A stretch of DNA of 64,000 bases from Ischnura elegans (GCF_921293095.1 NC_060248.1:11240744-11304743); one strand, 5' to 3'. Counted from the stretch's first letter, positions 22,086-33,374 are shown. Made by a program: numbers and translations. Notes: generated from the letters alone by a model not told the origin.

Positions 22086-23838
22086 TGGATCGCTGAGTGT
22101 CTATGCTACCGTTGCACCGGCTCTGTCAAACAAAGATGTTGCCACGCAACATGGGCCATAAGAGACAAAACAGTCGAATAACGCTCGCGACACCATTGAG
22201 GCATAGATACAGTTAAATCGCATTGCGCCACGTGTATTAAGACAAACACAATATAATTATTTTAACTGGAGTATTTAATAAAAATTCTCACTTTAAGACC
22301 CACCAAGTTTAACTGCAGTTTGCAGAGGACGACCGCTGTCAATAATATGAACCTAAACATATGGCCAAAATACAATTAGACATTCGCAAGTGTTCTTCAT
22401 ATTCCCGTGACAAAAGTCTTTTTGATAGTGGTCTCTCGAAGAGTCCACTATAACCCTACTCATTGTCAGTGGTTTCTGAGGGCTCTCATTAGATGGCTGG
22501 TTTTCAGGAACCCATGGAGTTAGAGCGTAAAGTATGTATGTTGTAATGTTTTCTTTGGTGGGGTCCTTAATACGGTTCATTTCCACCATTTAAGTAAAGT
22601 GAAATATTTCGTATTGCACGGGAAAGGGCGTTATGGGTAACTGGAAACCGTTAACAAAAAAAACAGAAAGGCACGCAAAATTAAAATTTCCGCTCGAACT
22701 AAAAATAAACTCACCCAACAACGCCAATCAGATGATCGGATTCCGAATGAAAGATGTTAAAATGCAGCTGGGATTCAAGTCCGGATCTTCCTAAAACTAA
22801 ACCAAACAAACTTTGACTTTTTTTTAGATTTCACATACCGTATTTTTAAAGCAAAAATGTTCCATAAGGAAAATTGTGAGTTTTAGAACATGTGAAAAAA
22901 TACGGACATGCTCAGACAACCTCTTTTCCAACTTACTTACGCAGACTACTGCTTCCGCATTCAGGAAAAAAATTCCCGGTTCCACCCGGATTTAAAGAGT
23001 AAAGGTGGCGTGGAGGCTATCTTTCTCGACACGCAATCCGAAAGGTCGCACCTTCAAATCCTACAACGAAATTATTTGCGAACGTTGAAAGATTCAAAAA
23101 TAGGCTCGGTATTCCGCAAAAATTCTAGAGGCAATGAGGCAGTGACGCCTTAGATTCAGAGGATGGGTCCGACTTCAACTGACGGTGTGAAGTTCACGGA
23201 ATCGGGCGAAGCACTGCTTCACGAATGCCAACGAGAAACCAATACATTACCCTCCACAGAAAATTCATTATTGCATCCTCGCGTAAGACGTCGCTGCACA
23301 ATTCCCGGTCAAATATTTCGGAGGTTACTATGGTAGTGCCCTAGTTAATTCCTTTGAGAGTACTACTGGTAGAAGTTTATCAGTCAAATGTGCGGGATAG
23401 GGAGAAATCAAGAGGACTGCGTAGAGGGGGGCCCATTACATCTCAACGGAGTAAATATTGAGATTAAAAGAATTTCGCGCATACCTGTCTCGCATCATCA
23501 ACTTAAACATCTTAACTGAGAACTTTGCGACCAGATAGTTCGTCAAATGCTATTATAATTTATTAGTGAACTATTAAGTAAGCGAACACCCCACACATTG
23601 CTCTGTTGAATTATAATAGAAGCATTTTTAAATAAAATCTTCAAATGAGATGGTATTATAAAAAGAGAAATACATTATGCAAGTTTCAGGATGCAGGCTT
23701 CATTCATAAACAATTCTGAGCGAAATAGGGGTATAACAGGCAGGTCATCCAAAGTCCTTTAGGTAGCCATTCTCACAGGGACGCACACAGTAAAAAATCG
23801 GGGGGCCATGACCCTTTTCCTAACTTAATTTTTCTTAC
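22086..23838. other. No recognisable gene
   Basis: An 81-codon plus-strand frame at 22908-23153 has fair composition and an upstream TTACGCAG that could be an acceptor. However, it has no recognisable motif and no donor context, so I leave it uncalled. Confidence 0.4.
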
Positions 23839-23839
23839 C

Positions 23840-24022
23840 CATGATAAAAACACAAATGGTAAATACTCTATTGAATTTAACACTCAACGACCGATCATGG
23901 TTTCAACACATTGTATCATTTTCAAGGTAAGGTTTTTTCAATTCACTAAGTGTTGAAACCATTATCGGTCGTAGAGTGTTTAATTAAAAAGAGTGAAAAT
24001 TACCATTTGTGTTTTTATCATG
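23840..24022. repeat. 183-bp inverted repeat with GAAACC core
   Basis: The arms begin ATGATAAAAACACAAATGGT and end with its inverted partner. The inner parts CAACGACCGATCATGGTTTC and its partner surround a loop of about 40 bases. On the minus strand the left arm reads CCTTGAAAATGATAC then GTGTTGAAACC, which loosely follows the hammerhead spacing but lacks CTGANGA. Confidence 0.5.
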
Positions 24023-24521
24023 GATATAGAATTATTCCACAAAATCAACCCTGAAACGATTTTATACGTTTTTTCTCATTGAACTACCCGCGAATGGCTC
24101 AAAGAATTTCTTGATGGTAAAAGTGAAGCTTACACGAGATGTTTCTCAGCAGGTGCCAAGAGCCCCTCATAGGGGGGATCTTGTCAGCGATGCGAGAGGC
24201 GACTTTAGGTAAAAACCGTTTAAATGCGCGAAGGGTAAAAAAAATCTGAGACCAACTTGAGGATCATATTTTTGTAAGATTCGTAGGATAAATGAATAAC
24301 CGCAGTCAAAAAATCCTAGGTTTCATCTACACCTATGCTCTACCCTCCAAGCCACCCCATTAGGCGTGTGATGGGTCTGTTAGGACACTAGCCATTTACA
24401 AAAAAAGAAGTACATGATAGATAGAAAAGTAGATGCGCGCACTCAGTATACCCTAAAAATTTATTTAATTCATTTAATGTTCGGGGAAAAAACGAATTTC
24501 TACACTATCCGTCTGGAGTAA

Positions 24522-24826
24522 CAGGAGCGCAGCTAGGAATTAAGGCTAGAGGGGGGGGGGGTTTAGGCGCAACTAATACTGGGGGTCTGGAGGGTGTGGA
24601 ATACCCGCTAGGGTAAGCGGGAGGTGCGGGGGCCCTCCCCCAGAAAAATATTAAGATAAGTGTTTCAAAATGGTGAGTTTTTAGGCTTTAAGAGGGATAT
24701 TTTATCAATCTTTACACTATTCTGTAGGTAATATTAATCCAATTAAGTGAAATGGATCAATCTTAAAAATTTCCCTGAACTTTGGTGGGGGGTTATCCCC
24801 CAAAACCCCCCTTCGCTGCGCCACTG
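24522..24826. mobile_element. hAT-like G-tract MITE (305 bp) with exact 8-bp duplication
   Basis: The ends are CAGGAGCGCAGCTAGG and CTTCGCTGCGCCACTG. The 8-mer TGGAGTAA occurs immediately on both sides (24514-24521 and 24827-24834), and removing the element rejoins the CR1 sequence. The interior matches the other members at 37654, 51760, 56350 and 58535. Confidence 0.88.
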
Positions 24827-24870
24827 TGGAGTAATATCTCTCTTAATTTACCGTTTCTGTCGGACCTAGA

Positions 24871-25090
24871 GGAAAATGATAGCGTAGAGGGTACAGCACT
24901 TATCTGCTGATCGAGGGGTTCCGGATTCAAATCACAAGAGATCCTTCGGACACACCCAAATACAATTCTGTGTAAGTGCAAAATGGCCCAGGGAAAGGTC
25001 CCCCGGTTTCCTTTCCCTGAATTTGTGATACTCACACGCACTACCTAAGCTTTAGGTGAGCGCTACCCTCACCTATTCAAATCAACCTGC
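24871..25090 (+). repeat. tRNA-derived SINE
   Basis: The head reads GATAGCGTAGAGG (A-box-like, about 24879-24890) and CCGGATTCAAATC (B-box-like, 24923-24933), followed by a body with GTCCCCCGGTTTCCTTTCCC and CCTAAGCTTTAGGTGAGCGC. The spacing of the two boxes fits an internal polymerase III promoter. It interrupts the CR1-like copy. The body recurs at 21987-22085. Confidence 0.65.
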
Positions 25091-25363
25091 AGGTTGAATA
25101 ACTCAGTATGAGTCAGTCGTATCTGGAAAGTAGTGATTTTTTTAAAGATCATGTTCCCCGAGTTGCTGTGAAAGATACCTTATCGCAGTAGCTCAAACAA
25201 GTTATAGTCAGCATGAAGCTTCCGAATATCTAGCTCCCTGTCTAACTCGTTTAATATTTGTATAACGATTTCTATTCGCTCCTAAGTTTTTTAACTCTGT
25301 GTAACTTATTTTAGGAAGGTTTTTCTGGTTTCCCAACGGGTTCTATTGATGGAAGACACCGAC

Positions 25364-25395
25364 GTTTCGAAGGCTAAGCCATTCATCGTCATCGG
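25364..25395 (-). other. Degenerate hammerhead-like core (Penelope-like)
   Basis: The minus strand reads CCGATGA (one mismatch to CTGATGA), a spacer with GGCTTAGCC as a possible stem II, then GAAACGTCGG. The GAAACGTCGG ending is shared with the loci at 26895 and 33669. Confidence 0.4.
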
Positions 25396-25399
25396 GGTA

Positions 25400-26890
25400 G
25401 GGGGTTATCTAAAACCTTACAAATAAGTATTTCAGCTGGTTTGCTCGTCAGGATTTTTCCAGAGCTAAAAAAAGGCATAAATAAGTTTTGTTCGATGAAC
25501 ACGTTAAATATTTTAGCCTTATTTCAAGCATTTTTTTCAAGCAAGATTAAAAAAAAAGGAAAGGAAAGATCGGTTTGAGAAAAGTGATATAACTTCTTCA
25601 AGCAAAATTCTGGTTTTAGTTACATTGTACATAAGGCCTATTCTACCGCCATATTTCCACACGGTGTTGGTCAAGGGTCACACCAAATCAGCCACACAAA
25701 AGTACGAGGTATTAAAATTTCTCAAACATCTCTTTCAAATGAAAAATACCCGTAAAACACGTTTCTCTTACTATGAATTTCTACCGGGAAAAATCCGCGA
25801 TGTGTGATAGCGAAAATAGTTTCCCCATTCCTGTTTCAGCATTATTTTCTGTTTCTTTATAGTATCTTTGTTGATTTTATTATCGAGAGAAATCACCGCC
25901 ACATGAACTCCATTTTAATTCGACTCAGCGTTTCCTATAAGTCGAAATGGAAGAAATATTACTAGAAAAAATTTCGAACTCTCAACGACGGATATAACAC
26001 GCTATAAGTTTTAAAGGGAGAAATAGGACTATTTCCGTAACAAATTGAAAATAAAAAATTCAAACCTAATTCAAGTTCACTTCATAGGTATAAATAAGGC
26101 AGTCGAACGATTTATGTTGAAGTTCTCAAGTCAGAGTCCTTATCTATCCGGAGGGACCAATGCTTTTTTGCCCTCTATCCAACAGAGGAAAACTAATTTT
26201 TTCTGAGTTTTATTGCATTCGTTTATTTCATTTTCTCCTTCATTGCACATCCACCCCTTTAATAGAGTGGCATAAAATCCGCTAAATATTTCAGGAGGCA
26301 ATTCACCAATACCAAGAGAGGCTTAAAATAATATCCATTGAAGGTTTCCAGATTAGGAGAGCTGATGATTGACATCGTTTCCGGCTCATTCAGCACTTTG
26401 GACGGCCATTTGGTGTCGTAAATCATAAGTGGATATCAATTTGGCAGAGAAAAATAATAGCACCCTACCGCAAATGACTCTTTATTGCTCCACACGTTTT
26501 TGGAAAACGGTCACAGTCAGGTACATGAAATGGGTCACATTATATGCTTAGCGCTGGCCTATTAAGGCAGAGGGAAGTTCACAATTTAAGAAAATTTCGA
26601 GGAATAGAACTAGATATTTTTCACTAATACCTAACTTTCCTACCACTTCTTTGCAAGGAAACGATTATTGAGTGTTAAATAATTTAATTTAGCAGGGCAA
26701 ATGGCCGAACTTTGAAGCCAATCACTCTCTAAAACCACATTAGCACGCATAAAATTTTAAAAAAAAGTCCCTAGGGCCAAACCTGAGTGATTCAGAAAAC
26801 GAATCTCTACTTAGGTATGATCTTAGGTTTTCCCGGCGTATCAGTTGCAGTAAAGTTTCTCGGGTATTCCACCGGTTGATGTTTTCCATG
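25400..26890. other. No recognisable gene
   Basis: AT-rich; short open frames only. Confidence 0.5.
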
Positions 26891-26894
26891 TCTC

Positions 26895-27030
26895 CCGACG
26901 TTTCGATCCGCGACTTGCTGATCATCCTCAGGGGATCTTCCGAATGCCATTCTTCGACATTTGTCCAGTATATATACACCCCATCCGATGACAGGTGTAA
27001 CCTGATTGGTTCACGCGTATTCATTGGTTC
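26895..27030 (-). promoter_or_regulatory. Penelope-like promoter block with hammerhead-like core
   Basis: Read on the minus strand, two CCAAT boxes (27023-27027 and 27005-27009) are followed by a TATA box GTATATATACT (about 26967-26977). The core strands CTGAGGA (26925-26931) and GAAAC (26900-26904) come next, with GATC/GATC able to pair between them, and GTCGG after. CTGAGGA fits the hammerhead CTGANGA rule. The order of promoter then ribozyme matches what is known of Penelope-like pseudo-LTRs. No reverse transcriptase was found downstream. Confidence 0.5.
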
Positions 27031-27065
27031 ACACATGCACAACACGCGTTCAATTTGCAATATTT

Positions 27066-27125
27066 GCAATTTTTGCTTCTGGAGGGGGCAGCTGCCCCCT
27101 CCTCCCCTTCGCTGGGTACGCCCCT
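27066..27125. mobile_element. Solo right end of a GGGCGTACCC-type MITE
   Basis: The sequence CTTCGCTGGGTACGCCCCTG is the right end seen in the elements at 38982-39244 and 56624-56930. The matching left end is absent. Confidence 0.5.
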
Positions 27126-28020
27126 GCTTTTATCCCTTTTGGAAAGATGAAAATTTCGTCCAGTTAACATTGCTTAATTAACATTGGAACACAGAGGAAA
27201 GAAATTAATTATTCATTAGAAAACTACATACAAAATATTCAACATAATTTGTAATGTTTGCGGCATTAATTTTTGGATGCACCATACAAGGAAGAAATAA
27301 ATTCGCTTTTCACGTTCACCACTAACACTTTATTACAAACCATGACATCAACACTGTTATGCAATCATCAAGGATAAGTTTTCGCTTTTACGGTGGCATT
27401 TTTTCAAGCGATGATTAGAAAAAAGTCAGTGTGGAACGTAAATAGCAAAATTTTCTTACCTATTCAACATAATGCTATTTATAATTATATCTGTGCCAGC
27501 TATTTACGCTGGTTTTGTACACGGCAATAGCGCATTTTTGAGCATCTGCTTCTTAGCGTTGATAAAATAACGGCGGTTGCAGAACAAATTCAAAAGCGAA
27601 AAGGACGCCACTCTTCTGGGTTGGGGGTGGGACGCCATTACAGCTTCCCCTGCATTGCTGAGCGCGGCTTAAAAAGAGCACGCCATCCCCTGCTCTTTTC
27701 TTCTTCCGATTCGCTCTCTCGTTGTCGTCATGGGGAAAGAGGGGAGGAGTTTGGGTCATTGCGCTTCGGTCCCCAAAAGTACGCACGCACTGAGGGGAGG
27801 GCTTTTCGATTCATTCCGATGATTCGAATCATGTTATTTGCTTCATGCCAATGAACCGCTCTTTCTTCTATGGTCCAAAATGAACCAAATGTTCTCATGA
27901 ATGAACTCACCGAGCAATTTCCCGGTGGTACATTATTTGAGTTGGTCGTCCGATTTAGACCCCATAGACATAATTTTAAGCTTTAATAGATTACGAGTGA
28001 AAAGAAATGATGGAAGGCAA
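27126..28020. other. No recognisable gene
   Basis: A GC-richer block at 27600-27800 has overlapping open frames on both strands without motifs. ATTCGAATCAT and AATGAACC motifs at 27810-27900 suggest a decayed DNA element. Confidence 0.45.
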
Positions 28021-28024
28021 AAGG

Positions 28025-28440
28025 GTCATCTACATTTGCATACCTCAAGCCGCCTCATAAGCAAGTGTCCCACAAGGATGCGTTACAGGCCCCCTTTTCT
28101 TCATTATACATATTTATGACCTCTGTTCCCGATTTAGCAATAAAATTCGTTTATTTGCTGACTCTGACTTCGAAATTATCTCATCGGATTTAAGCATCAT
28201 ATTACACCACATAACATTTCCAGGTCCAACAGAATAGCTAAATTAAGAGAAAGATTTTGCCGAGCGGATAGATATGGCAATTCGTTTTTCCCCTGAACAG
28301 TAATTAACTTTAAAAAATGCTAGATGTAATTTCGTTAGAGCACTTCCTTTTTATTTGTTAATGCGTGGTGTCCTAGCACCCCCTGCCACAGGCCTTTTGT
28401 GGCGGTTTGCGGTGAAGAATGTATTTGCAGATGAAAAATG
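28025..28440 (+). pseudogene. CR1-like copy with polymerase core fragment and rearranged 5' junction
   Basis: On the plus strand VPQGCVTGPLFFIIHIYDL and IRLFADSDFEI (about 28060-28180) are the conserved SGVPQGS and FADD region of a CR1/Jockey-group reverse transcriptase; the second catalytic Asp is replaced in ADSD. A deletion follows, then KLRERFCRADRYGNSFFP and the 3' untranslated region. The first about 35 bases (CATCTACATTTGCATACC...) are the family's 3' end in opposite orientation, giving an inverted junction at about 28059. Confidence 0.7.
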
Positions 28441-28445
28441 TGAAC

Positions 28446-29440
28446 GAAGTGAACACAATGAATCACGAGAAAAAAATTAAAAAATGGCGATCAAAATGAA
28501 CACTGCGAACGAAATGATTACACGATCCAAAATAATACTTGATTTATAATATTTGTGCAATAAATTCATCTAAGGTTAATCTTCCTATTGCCTTAGGTTA
28601 TGCCAATGGTGAATTATTAAAATTTCAAAAGCAACGCAGATGTTTGAGTTGAAATTTTAAAAGGGTCTTTTCGAGAGAAATATACGAAATCTTTGAAATG
28701 CATTTTTTTTCATTTGTTATGTTTCATCTCAGTTACTATTGCCCAAAATTCGTCAGCAATATCATTTTTTTACCGTTCCTTAAGCCGTAACATCCTTGAA
28801 ACACTTCAAGTATCTTTGATATATTAAAAAGTTTAATGCTAAAGGTCAATGTTATTTATAAATAACATATTTTCCGACGTTTCAGAAATAAAAAAAATGC
28901 ATAAATATATTTTATCTTTTAATTTTTTTTCCGAAGCGAATACAAATATGTTTTTTTTTATAAATAACTTCAAACTCAAGAGTTCCTATTTAAATATACT
29001 AAAGAAGTCAAGAACAAAGGATATACATTCATACATGCGTAAATATTATTTAATTATCACCATATTAGGCCGATAATCCTTAAGAAGGGATATTACATCG
29101 CGCCAACTTCTTTTCCGTGTGATTCCATTTCCCTTCATGCGATGTTCTTCATGAACCACGTGATCGCTATGAACCATTTAATTCATTATGATCCATTTAG
29201 AACGAATAGTGTGACTCAATTCGAACGGTTTATGCTAATGAACCGCTAAAAATGAACGGTTCACTCGTGAACGACTCAGCTACAGCACGCAATTCAAGGG
29301 CGACCTTCAAGGAGGCCACTTGCACTTGTCCTTGAGTGAGTGTATGTACACAACCGCACGCTACGTAACATCTTACCCTCCCCTCCGCATTCTCTTAGCT
29401 CGCTTCCCTTCCGCGGGAGGCCCGCGCAACATTCGTGTGC
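28446..29440. other. No recognisable gene
   Basis: Very AT-rich to 29080. Then GAACGGTTCACTCGTGAACG-type palindromes at 29140-29285 suggest a decayed short DNA element. Confidence 0.45.
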
Positions 29441-29444
29441 CTCG

Positions 29445-30500
29445 GAAGGGATCGCCGAAAAATTTGCACTCGAAATATCCTCTCACATTATTCGACACTG
29501 CGAGACGTTTTTAACATCCTTTCACGATTACACCCCTCACGTTTATTGCATTGGAACATGCGCAAGGTTATTTTCAATGACAATGGGCACGATACGTTAC
29601 GACTTACGAAAAAAAACGATAAGAAAGAGATATGATGCATTCAGCAAAGAAGGCCGTTTCGATTGGTGGCTTTGGAAGGACTCGCCAAAAATTTTGCACT
29701 TGAAATTTCCTCTAACTTTCTTCGCCATTTTGGGACGATTTAACAACCTTTTAAGACTACAACACCAATCTCTATTTCAATGGCACATGCGAAAGTTTAC
29801 TTGCAATGACGATGGAGAAGATATAATTTAAGACTCAAGTAAAAAAAGTGCTAACAAAGAGGTATGGTGGGTAAGCTAAGAAGGCGCGTTTCGCTTTAAG
29901 ATCCGTGTAAGTGCTCGCCGAAAACGTCATGCTTGATATTTCTTCTCGATTTCCGTAGCATTTCACCTTTTAAAAGATCGCTTCCTATATTATTACACCA
30001 CCCTTGTTTCTTTCAATAGCATTTTCATTAGTTTATTTTTAAAAACACTGGATTTAAGACGATTTAGACTTACGAAAGGAGTAAGAAGAGAAACATCAAT
30101 TAAGATTCCTGCACAAAATGAAAAAAATAGATCTTGAGCCGAAAATAAGAATATAATTCAGTTTGACGATGGTCATGAACGGTGGTGATAAGTTTAACTA
30201 GTGTGCCTGGTTCTCAATGAACCTAATTTATTCGATGACTTACGAATTATGACAAAAAATACTATCAAGTGAACAATTTAATATAATTTCGCCTTCAATA
30301 AGATTAGATAGCTCCTATTGATTTCAATAGTATATGCGTACGTAAAATTTTAATAACACAGAGAGTGAAATCAATTCGGATGAACGGAGCTAAGTCGATC
30401 GAAGGAAGAATTCAGGATTGGCTACAAATAGGATGAAAAAAATCATTCACCATTCCATAAATATCGCTTTCTATGTTATAACACCGCTCTGTGTGTTACT
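29445..30500 (+). repeat. Decayed tandem repeat, period about 230 bp
   Basis: The marker TCGCCGAAAA (or TCGCCAAAA) occurs at 29452, 29682 and 29915, spaced 230 and 233 bases. A second marker, TTTCAATGGCACATGCG or variants, occurs at about 29548, 29776, 30010 and 30323. The units diverge strongly from left to right. A 163-codon open frame across the first two units is a by-product of the repeat. Confidence 0.6.
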
Positions 30501-31469
30501 TTCAATACCCTGGGCTAGGCTTTTGTTTTAGATAGCTGGACTTGATATTAATTGGAGCAGGAGCGGGAGAAAAGTAATAAAGGGAGGGAAAAGAGATAGG
30601 AGGGATACGAGTAGGGAGAGAATAGGGTTTAGAGAAATAATTAAATAAAATGAATGGGCTATATTCCACGGCTATAATGCACACTAAGAGGAGCGATTTA
30701 GTTGGAATAAACTGAGATAAAACCATTTAACTCACAACACGAGAAAAACTCTTGATTTGCTTAATTTTATTTCTCGACGTGTATGACGGACCTTGAATTG
30801 GACCCATGATATATTTATTACCAAAGAATGGGAAATATAGAACTTCTCATCTTCTTACTGTAGTCTATGGCGTGGAAGAGGGTTACTCACTACGAGAGAT
30901 TTGAATCGTGCACTCCATTCATCCCAGCATTTAATATTTAATGAAAAAATCCGCATTGATGAATCCGTAATCGTGATACTGGCTTTCATCAGAGAAATGC
31001 TTTGACATTTATTGTAAACTGTATAAAACACAAACAGGAGAGGACATAGATTAATTCGAAGGAAAATTACGATCAACAGCCAATCAGATGACATCTCAGC
31101 TTTAATTGTTGAGCTCGACCAGTAATAATTCCTGAATTTATTATTTTGCACGGAGAAGGGCGATTTTTGTCTTTCATCTCACGCATCATCCCCTCTGCAT
31201 GTGATGTCCATTGTTTAAGGGGAGGGACTTCCCTTACGACACGGCGGCGTGGTGGGATTGAAAGGTCATTGGGTACGAACGAATGGACGCCTTTGCTGTC
31301 GTCACTTTATGCTTCACACAGGATCCGTGTTAACGAACATTAAGGAGTGATGCTGGGAATAGCAATTAAGGCGTTTTTTAGTCTCGTTATAAGGCTGCGT
31401 AACCCATTTCAGAAACTGAACGCAGTATTAGTTAAACGAATTTTTTTTATATTTCCGCGCGATTTATTT
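30501..31469. other. No recognisable gene
   Basis: AT-rich; nothing recognisable. Confidence 0.5.
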
Positions 31470-31640
31470 TATTTAACACGACGCGTGTCGTTGTTACAAC
31501 AACTTGCCGTGGTAACAAACTATATTGTTAAAATAAATAGTATCAAAGCAAATCTTGTGGAAATATTTCAATGTCTCATTTAACTAATATTATGAACTTC
31601 CACGACATAATGCCGCATAACGTGCAAGATAATGAACGCA
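31470..31640. repeat. Single Penelope-like arm related to 19840-20345
   Basis: ACACGACGCGTGTCGTTGTT and, further right, TCATTTAACTAATATTATGA correspond in order to the arm sequences at 20090-20260, with a diverged middle. In this copy the GAAAC strand is mutated to GACAC. Confidence 0.45.
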
Positions 31641-33128
31641 ATGATTTATAACTCACCCGAATTTCACTAATACTTTTCAAAAGAAAAAGAATTTCATCGC
31701 TGAGAAAGGTCACTCGAGTACTTTTCTAATTATTTCCGAATACAAAGCCACAGCCATTAAAATAATAATAATTGCCGCATTCATCGAGAAGATAGTTGAA
31801 TTGCGGTAATCACTTGGTTATATTCGATCATAATTTTTGAAACTAATTTCGGCATTCGAGCACCGTATTCGTATTCGAAGAAAAACGTATTCAACTTGAT
31901 TACGCTTGATTATATCTCTCAAAATTTTTTATCGACCTGACGGTTTGGATAACGGTAAATTATTATCATAGAGCAACAACAGCTTTGAATGTCTATAGTA
32001 AGAATACAGATGGTTGTATGAAAAGGTTGGGACCATAAAATGAATGTGGAAAATAGCAAGGGTGGTCCTTTTATGATGAGTATAAGAAAGAGGGATTTTA
32101 ATACTAAGCTACCGCATAAAACAGACCTCATTTAGGGCATCGAGACAAACAATCCAATACGACTCCGACTATTTAGCCAAAGGTAGACCACTTTGGACAT
32201 AACCCTGAGATAATATAGTTTCCTTGAATGTTATCCGTCGATAGAATAAGTAATGTAACGAAATAACTGCTTAATGACCAGAATATAAATAGAATAAGTA
32301 TTCTAGAACAAAACCCCGATTTAATTCTAATAGCAAACGTCATAGATCAGTCAGACTGTAGTTCTCATTTTCACCAAACATGGCTCTCAGCATAATTCCT
32401 CTCTTCTGCAAACAGAGAAAATTCTAATTTCTGAAGAACAGCAATGCCAGCAAACACGATGAAAGTAAAATATAAATCACAACGGTATGGACTTGGATGA
32501 GAAATTTAAAAGCCTCTTTAAAAACTATATTTCGCTATAGGTTAACGCCAATTGTCATGAATTACCTAAGTATCATACAATGACGGTAGGGGTAAGCAAG
32601 ACACTATACATTTGAGTTCGTAAATGCAGCATAGTTTTACATCTAAGCGGCGATTCAACCAGATTCAAAATCCTTTTCGTGCTAAAATTTTGAAGCTGTC
32701 ACGCATATTTTCCCCATCTGTAAAGCGATGGCCATATTTTTTTTCTCCGCCATAGGGAGCAAAGAATAAGGGACCGTAATATACATCAAAACCTCGTCAC
32801 GCTGTTAGCAATAACAGTTTGTTACTCTTTCTTAGCTTCAAGTACATAAATATTCCACTTAAAATTATGTTGTAAAGAGCTGTAATCCGTTTCTCAGCAG
32901 TCCCATTATCACCAAATATGCAAAATACTCAAACCATTGTTCTTCGCTGCTACAAGAACTCAAATTACATCAGGTAACAAATTATAGAATTCAAAGAGGA
33001 GAATAACATGGTAAAACGTCACAAAAAAACAAGGATTCTAATCCACAGATAAATTAAATCAGTTTTTAAATATACATTCCATTCCAAAAAAGCATTTCGG
33101 CTATTGCGAAAGAATCGAACAAAATTAC
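31641..33128. other. No recognisable gene
   Basis: AT-rich; nothing recognisable. If 33129-33374 is a true minus-strand exon, this is its downstream intron or flank. Confidence 0.5.
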
Positions 33129-33374
33129 CATTCGACAGGGCTCGAGGTAAAATATTTCCCGGAGGAACGCTCAGCGAAACCTCGTGGGAGAGGCGCTGCG
33201 GAAAGTTCTTTTGAAATCTTTTGGAGGCGGCCAAGTCGTTGGGATTCACGCAGGCTTCGCAAAGGTCGGAGGAGTTGCACGGATCAGGCAGTTGGCAAGC
33301 GAGCGACCGATGACGAAGGACATACGGAGTCCAAGTCAGAGATTCTGCCGCATATAGGTGGACACTATTGTTGC
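33129..33374 (-). CDS. Candidate internal coding exon, unknown protein
   Basis: The minus strand has a pyrimidine-rich acceptor TTCTTTTTTAG directly before the exon (first base 33374) and a donor GTAATT after 33129. It is open throughout: 246 bases with two leading bases and a one-base overhang. GC content and third-position G/C are clearly higher than in the flanks, as in the exons of the cuticle gene. Visible segments are SLTWTPYVLRHRSLACQLPD, PCNSSDLCEACVNPNDLAAS and RLSHEVSLSVPPGN. Four cysteines follow the pattern C-x5-C-x5-C-x2-C, with an NSS glycosylation site between them, which suggests an extracellular protein. I do not recognise the family. No partner exon was found nearby. Confidence 0.42.

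Larger units (their letters stand above)
24313..25310 (-). pseudogene. CR1-like copy interrupted by a MITE and a SINE
   Basis: The 3' untranslated block (CCATTAGGCGTGTGATGGG, then GTTAGGACACTAGCC) and later pieces CTCTTAATTTACCGTTTCTG and TAACGATTTCTATTCGCTCC follow the order of the copy at 14093-14890. They are separated by the hAT-like element at 24522-24826 and the SINE at about 24871-25090. The coding part is frameshifted throughout. Confidence 0.7.

Noticed and set aside
22908..23153. 81-codon frame with a possible acceptor upstream
   Set aside because: Composition is passable, but there is no donor, no recognised motif and no codon bias.
29340..29831. 163-codon plus-strand frame
   Set aside because: It follows a tandem repeat, has no domain and is not kept in the later repeat units.
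29445..30500. CRISPR-like or bacterial repeat array
   Set aside because: Units are about 230 bases and diverged, and the genome context is clearly eukaryotic.
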